This document shows positions 21,167-29,712 of a stretch of DNA of 50,852 nucleotides, piece by piece. A model generated the notes under the pieces. That model was given only the letters and a program-made list of their open reading frames with translations, searched no databases and was not told the DNA's origin. Position numbers and translations under genes: made by a program. Position 1 is the first letter of the stretch. The number at the start of each line of letters is the position of its first letter. The DNA lies in assembly GCA_008017155.1 (NCBI GenBank), contig SSGX01000046.1, forward strand, positions 1 to 50,852, read 5' to 3'. The stretch is from Neisseriales bacterium (GTDB lineage: Bacteria; Pseudomonadota; Gammaproteobacteria; Burkholderiales; UBA11063).

Positions 21167-22432
21167 ATGAAAAAAAATGCGATTTATGCTCAATCGGGTG
21201 GAGTTACTGCGGTTATAAATGCTTCAGCCGCTGGCGTTATTAATGCTTGTCGTGATTATGCACACCAAATTGGTACTTTATATGCTGGAGAAAATGGAAT
21301 CTTGGGGATTTTAACCGAGGATTTGATCGATACCACTCATGAACCGCGCGAACTGATTGATGGATTACGTCATACACCAAGTGGCGCATTTGGATCCTGC
21401 CGTTATAAGCTTAAATCACTGGAACAGAATCGCCGTGAATATGAGCGTCTGATTGAAATATTTTCTGCTTATGATATTGGTTATTTTTTCTATAATGGTG
21501 GTAATGATTCTGCGGATACCTGCCTTAAAGTTTCGCAGTTGGCAAAAGAAATGGGTTACCCAATCCATGCTATTCATATCCCCAAAACCATTGATAATGA
21601 TCTGGTCATAACCGATAATTGTCCAGGCTTTGGTTCGGTTGCCAAGTATGTGGCTACTTCAATCCGTGAGGCAGGTTATGATCTTGAATCCATGTATAAA
21701 ACATCTACCAAGGTTTTTATTCTCGAAGTAATGGGGCGCAATGCTGGCTGGATTGCTGCGGCTTGTGGTGTTGCTTCAACTCATGATGGTGAGCCACCAC
21801 ATATCATCTTGTTTCCAGAAGTTCCCTTTGATGAAGATAAATTTATTGAAGCGGTTAAAATAGCAGTTGATCGCCATGGTTTTTGCGTTATTGCAGTTTC
21901 TGAAGGTGTCAAGGATAAAAACGGTGTTGAATTAAGTGCCTCGCAAACCAATGTGGATGATTTTGGACATCAGCAATTAGGCGGTGTTGCTCCGATTCTT
22001 GCTGGAATCATAAAAAAAAGACTTGGGTTAAAATACCACTGGGCTGTAGCTGATTATTTACAACGTTCAGCACGGCATATTGCTTCGGCTAGTGATGTTG
22101 AGCAGGCATATGTTTGTGGTTATCGGGGTGTCGAATTTGCCTTGCAGGGACAAAATGCGGTAATGGCATCAATCAAGCGGGTATCTCAAGAACCATATCT
22201 TTGGGATATTGAATCAGTTGATTTAGCTAAGGTTGCCAATCACGAGAAATTTATGCCTAACGACTTTATTAGTAATGATGGCTTTCATATTACTCAGAAG
22301 TGTCGTGATTATATATTACCGTTAATCACTGGTGAAGATTATCCGCCATTTAAAAATGGTCTTCCGGAGTATATTCGTTTGAAAAAGCATAAAGTGCAGA
22401 AGAAATTGCCAGTATTTGAGGTCGCACGTTAA
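21167..22432 (+). CDS. pfp: 6-phosphofructokinase, probably pyrophosphate-dependent
   Basis: This enzyme phosphorylates fructose-6-P to fructose-1,6-bisphosphate. It is about 421 residues. The diagnostic loop reads GGNDSADT (about 111-118). ATP enzymes have GGDGS; an Asp in place of the second-last Gly is the mark of PPi users. PKTIDNDL follows at about 139-146. Start choice: ATG 21167 lies 6 bases after AGGG and gives a family-like N-terminus (KKNAIYAQSGGVTAV); the in-frame ATG 21152 is less likely. Its stop overlaps the ubiX start by one base. PPi dependence is inferred from one loop. Confidence 0.88.
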   Translation: MKKNAIYAQSGGVTAVINASAAGVINACRDYAHQIGTLYAGENGILGILTEDLIDTTHEPRELIDGLRHTPSGAFGSCRYKLKSLEQNRREYERLIEIFSAYDIGYFFYNGGNDSADTCLKVSQLAKEMGYPIHAIHIPKTIDNDLVITDNCPGFGSVAKYVATSIREAGYDLESMYKTSTKVFILEVMGRNAGWIAAACGVASTHDGEPPHIILFPEVPFDEDKFIEAVKIAVDRHGFCVIAVSEGVKDKNGVELSASQTNVDDFGHQQLGGVAPILAGIIKKRLGLKYHWAVADYLQRSARHIASASDVEQAYVCGYRGVEFALQGQNAVMASIKRVSQEPYLWDIESVDLAKVANHEKFMPNDFISNDGFHITQKCRDYILPLITGEDYPPFKNGLPEYIRLKKHKVQKKLPVFEVAR

Positions 22433-23034
22433 TGCCCAAAAGCATAACCTTAGCAGTAACAGGAGCAAGTGGCATGCCATATGTCATTGCTCTTTTGAAA
22501 GAGTTACTCGCTCGTGAGGATGTTCTTGTCAACTTTGTCATAAGTAAAGCAGGCATAGTTACCATGCATCAGGAATTAGGCATCTCGCTTTCGCATAATC
22601 CACAATTAACCAGAGAAAAGTTACTTGAAGCGATTGACATAAAAATTGCTGATAAGTTTAATGTTTATGGGATTGAAGATTGGTATGCGCCTGTTGCGTC
22701 TGGTTCCAGTGTTGCTGATGTTACAATTGTTTGTCCATGTACTATGGCAACGTTGGCCAAAATTGCTAATGGAATTGGTGATGATCTTATTGCTAGAAGT
22801 GCAGATGTAGCAATAAAAGAACGGAAAAATCTAATTTTGGTTCCGCGCGAGACGCCGTTTTCAGCGATTCATCTGGAAAATATGTTGAAACTTGCGCAAC
22901 TTGGGGTATCAATTATTCCGCCAATACCTGCATTTTATACTCATCCAGCCACGATTGATGATATGGTTAATTTTGTAGTTAGCCGGATTCTAGATCAGGC
23001 AGGAATCGGTAATTCTTTAATAAGTCGCTGGTAA
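22432..23034 (+). CDS. ubiX: flavin prenyltransferase UbiX
   Basis: This enzyme makes the prenylated FMN cofactor used by UbiD-type decarboxylases, including the ubiquinone pathway. It is 200 residues. The N-terminal flavin loop is TLAVTGASGMPYV, and the family segments PVASGSSVADVTIVCPCTMATLAKIANG (start near 84) and LVPRETPFSAIHLENM are complete. The ATG overlaps the pfp stop by one base (TAATG), implying coupled translation. The pairing with pfp is unusual in function. ubiD is not in this window. Confidence 0.95.
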   Translation: MPKSITLAVTGASGMPYVIALLKELLAREDVLVNFVISKAGIVTMHQELGISLSHNPQLTREKLLEAIDIKIADKFNVYGIEDWYAPVASGSSVADVTIVCPCTMATLAKIANGIGDDLIARSADVAIKERKNLILVPRETPFSAIHLENMLKLAQLGVSIIPPIPAFYTHPATIDDMVNFVVSRILDQAGIGNSLISRW

Positions 23035-23099
23035 AAACTATTCTTCTCATCCATTTTTCATTGTTATAAATTAGCAAAAAATATATCAGGATAAATTTA

Positions 23100-24038
23100 A
23101 TGTTTTCAAAAAATAAGCAGATTTTAATTGTTATGGGGCTTATTTTGCCTTTTTATTCATACGCTATTGAGGCTTCTCAAGTAGAAGCAAAATCAAGTGA
23201 TAGTAGTTGTTTCTATCAGCAAATGAGTAAACTTGAATCAACTGTCGGTGGGCGCATTGGTATAGCTGTGTATAACACTAGAAACAAAGAAACTTTAAGT
23301 TATCGTGGTAACGAAAGGTTTCCATTTTGTAGTACTGGTAAAGTTATGACGGTTGCAGCAATTCTTAAAGCTAGTGAGAAAGAGTCAGATTTATTAACAA
23401 AAATCATAAAATATACCAAAACTGATACGGATAAAAGTGCTTATGCACCGATTACCAGCAAATATTTAGCTAAAGGCATGACTATTAGCGAGTTGAGTCA
23501 GGCAGCTCTTGATTATAGTGATAATACAGCTATGAATTTGCTTGTGGCTGAAGCTGGTGGTGTTGGCAAGATTACCGATTATGCCAGATTAATTGGTGAT
23601 GAGAAGTTTCGTTTAGATCGGATGGAGCCTGAATTAAATACTTCAATTCCAGCGGATAAACGCGATACAACTACGCCACTTGCTATGACAATGTCATTAG
23701 ATAAACTTGTTTTGGGGCAATCGCTTGAAAGCAATTCACAGATATATTTAACAAAATGGTTAAAGGCAAATACTACCGGAGATAAAAGAATTCGGGCAGG
23801 ACTACCACAAGGCTGGATTGTTGGCGATAAAACAGGTACTGGTGCTTATGGTACGACTAATGATATTGGTGTAATTTGGGCAGCTAAATGTGATCCGATA
23901 GTTATTTCTATCTATTATACACAGGATCAAAAAGCTGCTAAATCTAACGATTCGGTTATTGCTTCGGCAACTAAAGTGGCAATTGATGCTTTAGCTAAAA
24001 ATGATGTTTGTCTTCGTAGTCAATTAAATTTACAATAA
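23100..24038 (+). CDS. class A serine beta-lactamase
   Basis: This is a predicted periplasmic hydrolase of beta-lactam antibiotics, 312 residues with a signal sequence of about 22 residues. All class A elements are present: S78-T-G-K81 (Ambler S70xxK), S140-D-N142 (SDN loop), E176-x-x-L-N180 (the E166/N170 omega-loop motif) and K244-T-G246 (KTG). Sequence around the omega loop (NTSIPADKRDTTTP) and after KTG (TGAYGTTND) resembles the CTX-M/Pen-like group. Thr follows KTG at the Ambler 237 site. The Cys at Ambler 69 is present but no partner Cys at 238, so the carbapenemase-type disulfide is absent. The spectrum cannot be inferred. It sits just before an efflux-pump gene. Confidence 0.95.
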   Translation: MFSKNKQILIVMGLILPFYSYAIEASQVEAKSSDSSCFYQQMSKLESTVGGRIGIAVYNTRNKETLSYRGNERFPFCSTGKVMTVAAILKASEKESDLLTKIIKYTKTDTDKSAYAPITSKYLAKGMTISELSQAALDYSDNTAMNLLVAEAGGVGKITDYARLIGDEKFRLDRMEPELNTSIPADKRDTTTPLAMTMSLDKLVLGQSLESNSQIYLTKWLKANTTGDKRIRAGLPQGWIVGDKTGTGAYGTTNDIGVIWAAKCDPIVISIYYTQDQKAAKSNDSVIASATKVAIDALAKNDVCLRSQLNLQ

Positions 24039-24058
24039 AATGCTGGTATAAAAATTAC

Positions 24059-25258
24059 ATGAATGAAAATCTTAACTTAACGCCTTTACGGGTCCGCTTG
24101 ATAACTTGGACATTATTATTTATAATGCCTGTTATTGGGATGATCGTTGATTTGGTTGCTCCATCGTTACCGGCAATGGCAATCGATATTCACGTTTCCG
24201 AAAGTATGATTAAGAACGTCATAACAACGTTTCTTTTTGGCTATGCACTAGGCAATTTCTTCACAGGTTTTTTGACCGATGCCTTTGGGCGAAGGAATTT
24301 AATTCGGATTGCATTATTGACGTTTGTCATTGTCAGTATTTTGCCGATATTTTATCCTAGTATAAATGTGATCCTTTTTTCGCGTTTTATGCAAGGGGTA
24401 AGTAGTGGAGCAGCGGCTGTTTTATTGCGAGCAATCTTTGCGGATATATTACCAAAAGAGAAACTAGTTAAACTGGGTGCAGTTATTGGAACTGTCTGGG
24501 GCTTGGGTCCGATTATTGGACCTGTTATTGGTGCAAATTTACAGCATGCTTATGGTTGGCAAGCTGGATTTTATTTCTTTACGATAATTGGTGTGTTTTG
24601 TCTTACATCAGTCTATTTTGTTGTACCCGAGACAATAGCACGCCGTCAGAAGCTCAAATATTCAGTTATTCGCGCTAACTGTCGTGAAATCCTGACGAAT
24701 AAGGTTTTCTTAGCTTTACCCATATTAATGGGTATAGCATATTCCTTGATAATAACTTTTCATACTGCCGGACCATTTTTGATTCAGAATATATTGGGGT
24801 ATTCTCCATTATTTTTTGGTAGATTAGCGTTATGTATGGGTATCAGCTTTCTTTTAGCTACTTTTACTGCTAGATATTTGGTTGGAATAATGCCTGTTGA
24901 ACGAATATTTCAGCTAGGGATCAGCTTATTTTTGTTGGCAATCACAGTTCTTCTGGTTCTTAGTCATCTTTTGACTATGCCGCTGATTTTTATTATAGTA
25001 GCGAGTCTAATTATGTTTTTTGCTGCCGGAATCCTTTTTCCACTTTCGATGGGAAAAGGTCTTTCTATGTTTAGTCATATTGCAGGTACAGCTACTGCGA
25101 TAATGTATCTTATTAATGGTTCAATAACCGCTGCTTCATCATTTATAATTAGTTTACTTAATGTAAATTCAGCTACAGAAATGCTGATGACTTATTTTAT
25201 TATGATTTTGCTTTGTATGCTTATATATCGTACAATGTTACATTCAAAAGCAAGATAA
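24059..25258 (+). CDS. Bcr/CflA-family MFS drug efflux transporter
   Basis: This 399-residue membrane protein has about 12 helices. The N-terminal pattern D32-x-x-x-PSLPAM is that of the DHA1 Bcr/CflA group, motif A is GFLTDAFGRRN (70-80), and a motif-C-like region GTVWGLGPIIGPVIGANL lies in the fifth helix. Such pumps expel antibiotics such as bicyclomycin, sulfonamides or chloramphenicol, or metabolites such as cysteine. The gene starts 20 bases after the beta-lactamase stop, so the two may be co-transcribed. The substrate is unknown. Confidence 0.9.
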   Translation: MNENLNLTPLRVRLITWTLLFIMPVIGMIVDLVAPSLPAMAIDIHVSESMIKNVITTFLFGYALGNFFTGFLTDAFGRRNLIRIALLTFVIVSILPIFYPSINVILFSRFMQGVSSGAAAVLLRAIFADILPKEKLVKLGAVIGTVWGLGPIIGPVIGANLQHAYGWQAGFYFFTIIGVFCLTSVYFVVPETIARRQKLKYSVIRANCREILTNKVFLALPILMGIAYSLIITFHTAGPFLIQNILGYSPLFFGRLALCMGISFLLATFTARYLVGIMPVERIFQLGISLFLLAITVLLVLSHLLTMPLIFIIVASLIMFFAAGILFPLSMGKGLSMFSHIAGTATAIMYLINGSITAASSFIISLLNVNSATEMLMTYFIMILLCMLIYRTMLHSKAR

Positions 25259-25277
25259 ATATTGAAAGGATCTGATC

Positions 25278-26153
25278 GTGAAATTAGCTACATTTCGCTA
25301 TAATCAACAAAGATGTCTTGGGCTTGTTGATGTTGATACTAAAATGGTATCAATATTTGATTTAACTATTGAAAATGCAAAAAATGGCGCTCAATATCTG
25401 CTAGATACTCTTTCGGAAGGTGGCGAGTTGCCAAAAATCAGGGAAACTACTTCACTTGATAGCGTCGAACTAGAAGCACCATTGCCAAGACCACGACGAA
25501 ATATCTTTTGTGCTGGCAAAAACTATCTAGACCATGTAAAAGAAGTAGCCAAAAGTGGTTTAGGTAGCGGTCCAACTTCAGGAAGTGAAGCACCAACATA
25601 TCCGATTATTTTTACTAAAGTTCCAGAGTCGGTAATTGCGCCACAGGCTAAAATCCTTCGTCATGCAAACTTGACTAATCATCTAGATTACGAGGCAGAG
25701 CTAGCTGTTGTTATTGGTAAAAAAGGGCAGGGAATTAGTCGTGAAAATGCAATGGAACATGTTTGGGGATATACGATAATTAATGATGTCTCGGCACGCG
25801 ATCTACAAAAGAAACATCAGCAATGGCATATTGCCAAAAGTCTAGATAGTTTTTGCCCGATGGGACCATGGTTGGTATCCAAAGATGAATTTGATGGCAA
25901 CAATACTGCCATCCGTTGTTGGGTTAATGATGAGTTACGTCAGGACTCTTCGACTTCATTATTTATCTTTGATATTCCGGCTCTTATTGAAAGTTTATCT
26001 GCGGGTATTACTCTATATCCCGGTGATATTATTGCAACTGGGACACCAAGTGGGGTGGGGATGGGCTTTAATCCACCAAGATTTCTACAATCTGGTGATA
26101 AAGTTAAGATTGAAATTGCTGGCATTGGTGTGCTGGAAAATGTAGTAGAGTAG
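25278..26153 (+). CDS. fumarylacetoacetate hydrolase (FAH) family protein
   Basis: This soluble enzyme has 291 residues. The FAH fold signature is FCAGKNYLDHVKE (about 76-88), the metal-binding acidic cluster is DYEAELAVVIGKKG (about 137-150), and the C-terminal motif is PGDIIATGTPSGVGMG. The family includes acylpyruvases, oxaloacetate tautomerase/decarboxylases and 2-keto acid hydratases; the exact substrate cannot be told. An AAGGA site precedes the start. It sits 6 bases before the LhgO-type oxidase gene, so the two probably act on linked keto or hydroxy acids. Confidence 0.88.
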   Translation: MKLATFRYNQQRCLGLVDVDTKMVSIFDLTIENAKNGAQYLLDTLSEGGELPKIRETTSLDSVELEAPLPRPRRNIFCAGKNYLDHVKEVAKSGLGSGPTSGSEAPTYPIIFTKVPESVIAPQAKILRHANLTNHLDYEAELAVVIGKKGQGISRENAMEHVWGYTIINDVSARDLQKKHQQWHIAKSLDSFCPMGPWLVSKDEFDGNNTAIRCWVNDELRQDSSTSLFIFDIPALIESLSAGITLYPGDIIATGTPSGVGMGFNPPRFLQSGDKVKIEIAGIGVLENVVE

Positions 26154-26159
26154 GATAAA

Positions 26160-27353
26160 ATGCAGTTAAAGACGGATTATTTAATAGTCGGAGCAGGGAT
26201 AATTGGTTTAACTATTGCTAGAGAGTTGTGCGATAAATATCCCGATAGATCAATTCTGGTTATTGATAAAGAAGATTGGATTGCGCGCCATGCTAGTGGT
26301 AGAAATAGCGGTGTGCTTCATGCTGGTTTATACTATGCTACTGATAGTTTGCGTGCCAAATTCTGTGTTGCGGGTTCAAAAATGCTTAGGGATTATTCAC
26401 TCAAAAATAAAATCCCGCTTAATCAATGTGGAAAAGTTGTAGTTGCAGCTAATGATTCTGAAACTACTCAGATAAAGGAGCTTTATCAGCGAGCAATTGC
26501 CAATGGCGTTAATTGTAGCCTCGTTGATGAAAAAGAACTATCCGAAATTGAGCCTACCGCCAAAACTTGTGGCTATGCCATTTATTCGCCTGATACGGCA
26601 TCATTTCATGCCTTGGCTATTTGTTCAGAGTTGCAGCGTGAATTAGCACACGCAGGTGTCAAGTTTATGTTTAAAACAGCATATATTGAAAACATAAATG
26701 GGAATTGTATAAAAACCAGTCAGGGAGAGATTGAGTATATGACCCTGATTAATTGTGCTGGAATGTATGCTGATAAAATTGCGACGGATTTTGGTTTGAT
26801 TGAAGACTATGTTCTAATTCCATTTAAAGGTGTTTTTCTCTACTGTAATGATTTGATTGGCAATTATAAGAGACATATTTATCCAGTGCCAGATGCGAAG
26901 ATAAAGCTTCTTGGAGTTCATTTCTCACCGGAATATGACGGTAAAATAAAAGTTGGACCAACCGCTGTACCATGTCTTGCGCGTGAAAATTATTCATGGC
27001 TTGAAAACTGGCGCTTTAATGAAATGCGTGAAGTATTGGCGACGGAATTTAAATTACTCTGGAGCAATAAGTTTAATTTTAGAGATCTTGCCTTTGCTGA
27101 ACTTAAAAAACAAACAAAAAAAGGTTTGATAAAATATTCTACAAATCTAGTGAAAAATATTAAGCAGTTTGAGTTTACCGATTGGGGTACTCCAGGCATC
27201 CAGCCACGATTGTATAATTTGAAAAAGCAAGAAATTATGGATGATTTCTTGATCGAGCGTGGACTTAATTCAGTACACATAATAAACAGTGTTTCTCCAG
27301 CATATACTGCATCTTTTGCTTTTGCTAAGCATGTGGTTGAAAATTATTTATAA
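26160..27353 (+). CDS. lhgO: LhgO-type FAD-dependent L-2-hydroxyglutarate oxidase/dehydrogenase
   Basis: This predicted flavoprotein has 397 residues. The Rossmann FAD motif VGAGIIGLTIARELC lies at about 10-24, with an acidic residue ending the second strand (LVIDKE). The signature HASGRNSGVLHAGLYYATDS is characteristic of the L-2-hydroxyglutarate dehydrogenase branch of the DAO superfamily. Known members oxidise L-2-hydroxyglutarate to 2-oxoglutarate at the membrane quinone pool, partly as metabolite repair or after CsiD in lysine/glutarate breakdown. CsiD is not here. The gene is tightly packed between the FAH and LysO-type genes. Confidence 0.85.
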   Translation: MQLKTDYLIVGAGIIGLTIARELCDKYPDRSILVIDKEDWIARHASGRNSGVLHAGLYYATDSLRAKFCVAGSKMLRDYSLKNKIPLNQCGKVVVAANDSETTQIKELYQRAIANGVNCSLVDEKELSEIEPTAKTCGYAIYSPDTASFHALAICSELQRELAHAGVKFMFKTAYIENINGNCIKTSQGEIEYMTLINCAGMYADKIATDFGLIEDYVLIPFKGVFLYCNDLIGNYKRHIYPVPDAKIKLLGVHFSPEYDGKIKVGPTAVPCLARENYSWLENWRFNEMREVLATEFKLLWSNKFNFRDLAFAELKKQTKKGLIKYSTNLVKNIKQFEFTDWGTPGIQPRLYNLKKQEIMDDFLIERGLNSVHIINSVSPAYTASFAFAKHVVENYL

Positions 27354-27362
27354 AGAAAACAG

Positions 27363-28268
27363 ATGATACAGTTATTAGCTATTTTAGGTGCACTAGTTTT
27401 GGGTTATGGGATTAAAAACCTACCCATATCGGATAGTGCGCTTAATAAAACTTTAGTTTATATAGTTGTGCTTATCCTTTTTGTAATGGGCTATGAGTTA
27501 GGTAGTAGCAGCAGTGATTTAATAAGTCAGCTTATTTCGCTTAGTCGAATTGTAGTTACTTTTACAATCGCCTTGTTTCTAGCAAATTTTTATGCTTGTT
27601 ACTGGTTATTAAAAAAAATAAATCGCAGCTTACGTAAGCCCCTTCATCATAGCAAAAGTGCTAATTTCATTCAATTTGCTAGGGAGAGTGGTAAATATGT
27701 AGTTATTATCATAATTGGCATGTGCTGTGGCGTACTTATCAAACATCCATTACATGCACTAAGCGAGTTTATATCGCTGCTATTATTTATCTTACTTTTC
27801 ATCATCGGACATCAGATGCGGGCTAATGGTGTTTCCCTTGTTTCTGTGATCTTAAACCGAAATGGTTTGAAATTAGCAACTTTGATAATTATAAGTTCAC
27901 TTATAGCTGGTAGTATTGCTGCATATATCTGTGGGATAAAATGGACACATGGTTTAATCCTCAGTTCCGGCTTTGGTTGGTACACTTTATCGAGTATTCT
28001 AACTGGAAATCTGATTGATCAGAATTATGGTGCAATGGCGTTTTTTATTGACTTTATCCGCGAGGTTATCGCAATTATCCTGATTCCAAGCTTGGGACAG
28101 CGCTATCCTGCTACAATGGTTGGTTATTGTGGTGGTACAGCTATGGATTTTTCCTTACCAGTTATTAAGCAAAACTTGCACGAAGAATGCGTTATCTTAG
28201 CTATTTCTAGCGGAATGCTATTAAGTATTGCGGTACCAGTTTTAATTTCAGTTTTTGCAAAATTATAA
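27363..28268 (+). CDS. lysO: LysO-family (DUF340) lysine exporter
   Basis: This 301-residue membrane protein has about eight helices (E. coli LysO/YbjE 299). Family features include the C-terminal half with SSGFGWYTLSSIL, DFIREVIAI and GGTAMDFSLPVI. E. coli LysO exports L-lysine and thialysine. In E. coli the gene is repressed by ArgP; no operator could be recognised here. It follows the oxidase by 9 bases and directly abuts the EamA gene, so all of 25278-29150 may be one unit. Confidence 0.88.
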   Translation: MIQLLAILGALVLGYGIKNLPISDSALNKTLVYIVVLILFVMGYELGSSSSDLISQLISLSRIVVTFTIALFLANFYACYWLLKKINRSLRKPLHHSKSANFIQFARESGKYVVIIIIGMCCGVLIKHPLHALSEFISLLLFILLFIIGHQMRANGVSLVSVILNRNGLKLATLIIISSLIAGSIAAYICGIKWTHGLILSSGFGWYTLSSILTGNLIDQNYGAMAFFIDFIREVIAIILIPSLGQRYPATMVGYCGGTAMDFSLPVIKQNLHEECVILAISSGMLLSIAVPVLISVFAKL

Positions 28269-29150
28269 ATGAATAAAGCTCTATTAAAGTCAATGGGTTG
28301 GCTATTTCTTGCACAAGCTTGTGTCGGGGTGAATATTGTACTAAGTAAAGGCCTGGTTAATCATCTAAATCCAGTTATCATTATGACGATTCGGTTTAGT
28401 TTTGCCAGTATCTTTATGCTATTACTTTTAATTAGAAATAATGATGTTGGAAGATTTAAATTTGATTTTTGCCGTAATGATTGGTTTGTTTTATTTTCTA
28501 AAGCAATCGGAGCTGGAGTCGCGTTTAATTTTATCATGCTAAGTGGGCTACATTATACCGATGCAAATAGTGCTGGACTTATTACCAGTTTATTGCCAGC
28601 CGTTGTTATTTGCTTAAATATTTTATTATTTCGCCAAAAAATGACATCTAAGATGATGCTCTCAATCATGATTTCGATTTGTGGTTTAATTTTGATTAAT
28701 TATGGTGCTTTAGGAAGCCAAAATAGCAAGGCAGTACTTGGGAATTTTCTAATTTTTATTTCTCTTATACCAGATGGCTTATATTATACTTTAAGTAAAT
28801 ATTATCCATTAAAGATGAATAATATGCTAAAAGTATTTATGCTTAATGCGATAAATGTACCTGTCCTTTTTATTGTCATTTTATTTTTGCCAGCAAGTTT
28901 ATGGAGTATGGTTTCACTGCATGATTGGACTATGCTCATAATTATTGGAATAAATTCAGGCTTATTTTTTATCTTCTGGCAAAAAGGTATAAAAAATATT
29001 GACGCTGCTTATGCAGCCTTATCAACTGCATTTATGCCTTTGGCAACGGTAATTCTTGCTTGGATTATTTTGGGTGAGGGGTTGACATTAAATAAATTTA
29101 TGGGCATGATGCTAGTTATGATGTCGATAGTTATTTATGCCCGGAAGTAG
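28269..29150 (+). CDS. EamA/DMT-superfamily permease
   Basis: This 293-residue protein with ten predicted helices is built from two five-helix EamA repeats. The second repeat ends in the common pattern AALSTAFMPLATVILAWIIL followed by a short Gly/Glu turn and LGEGLTLNKFMGM. Members export amino acids, nucleosides or other metabolites; the substrate is unknown. The ATG follows the lysO stop with no gap, indicating coupled translation. A second, different EamA protein is encoded at 36421. Confidence 0.88.
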   Translation: MNKALLKSMGWLFLAQACVGVNIVLSKGLVNHLNPVIIMTIRFSFASIFMLLLLIRNNDVGRFKFDFCRNDWFVLFSKAIGAGVAFNFIMLSGLHYTDANSAGLITSLLPAVVICLNILLFRQKMTSKMMLSIMISICGLILINYGALGSQNSKAVLGNFLIFISLIPDGLYYTLSKYYPLKMNNMLKVFMLNAINVPVLFIVILFLPASLWSMVSLHDWTMLIIIGINSGLFFIFWQKGIKNIDAAYAALSTAFMPLATVILAWIILGEGLTLNKFMGMMLVMMSIVIYARK

Positions 29151-29220
29151 TTAATTCGACTTAGAAACGAATGCTTTGGTAAAATGGTGCAATAAAATAT
29201 ATTAATGATGGAGATATGGC

Positions 29221-29712
29221 TTGGCCTTTAGTAGATTAAAAAAATATATACCAACACGTGAGTATGTTGAAAATCATAAATGGCTTGGATTTATCAAGCA
29301 TAAATTAGACGGTAAGCCTTATTTATGGGACTTTCAACGCTGGCATGTGGTTAAGGCTACTTGGATTGGTGTATTTTGGGCAATGTTGCCCATGCCTTTC
29401 CAAATGCTTCCTGCTGCATTTTTTGCTGTGTTATTTCGTGCCAACATACTTGTTGCGATTGCTTGGGTTTGGGTCAGTAATCCATTTACGTTATTACCGA
29501 TTCTCTATTGCTCATATTACCTCGGTTGTCATGCTTTAGGCGTTGAGTTTTCTACAAATATGATCAGTGCTAATTTCCATCATGTTTTTGCTAATTGGCA
29601 TTTGCTGTTACTACCACTTATACTTGGTTCTATCCTCTTTGGCATAATTTGTTCTATTTTGCTTGCTAGTATTGTCTGGCTTATATATGGTTTAAAAGGT
29701 AAAAAAGCCTAA
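29221..29712 (+). CDS. DUF2062 membrane protein
   Basis: This 163-residue protein has about three hydrophobic segments. The DUF2062 signature covers about 40-100: an early GVFWAMLPMPFQMLPAAFFAV block, the polar FRANILVAIAW, and WVSNPFTLLPIL. Function is unknown, though the family is widespread in proteobacteria. The start is TTG at 29221: a GGAG lies 7 bases upstream, an in-frame stop lies at 29206, and the nearby ATG at 29216 is out of frame and ends after seven codons. Its stop overlaps the helicase ATG by one base. Confidence 0.85.
   Translation: MAFSRLKKYIPTREYVENHKWLGFIKHKLDGKPYLWDFQRWHVVKATWIGVFWAMLPMPFQMLPAAFFAVLFRANILVAIAWVWVSNPFTLLPILYCSYYLGCHALGVEFSTNMISANFHHVFANWHLLLLPLILGSILFGIICSILLASIVWLIYGLKGKKA

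Noticed and set aside
23100-24038. Carbapenemase reading of the beta-lactamase because of Thr at position 237 and Cys at 69
   Set aside because: The partner cysteine at 238 needed for the KPC/NMC-type disulfide is absent, and Thr237 alone does not define the spectrum.
27363-28268. Lysine riboswitch upstream of the LysO-type gene
   Set aside because: Only 9 bases separate it from lhgO, with no room for an aptamer; no lysine-element blocks were seen upstream of 25278 either.
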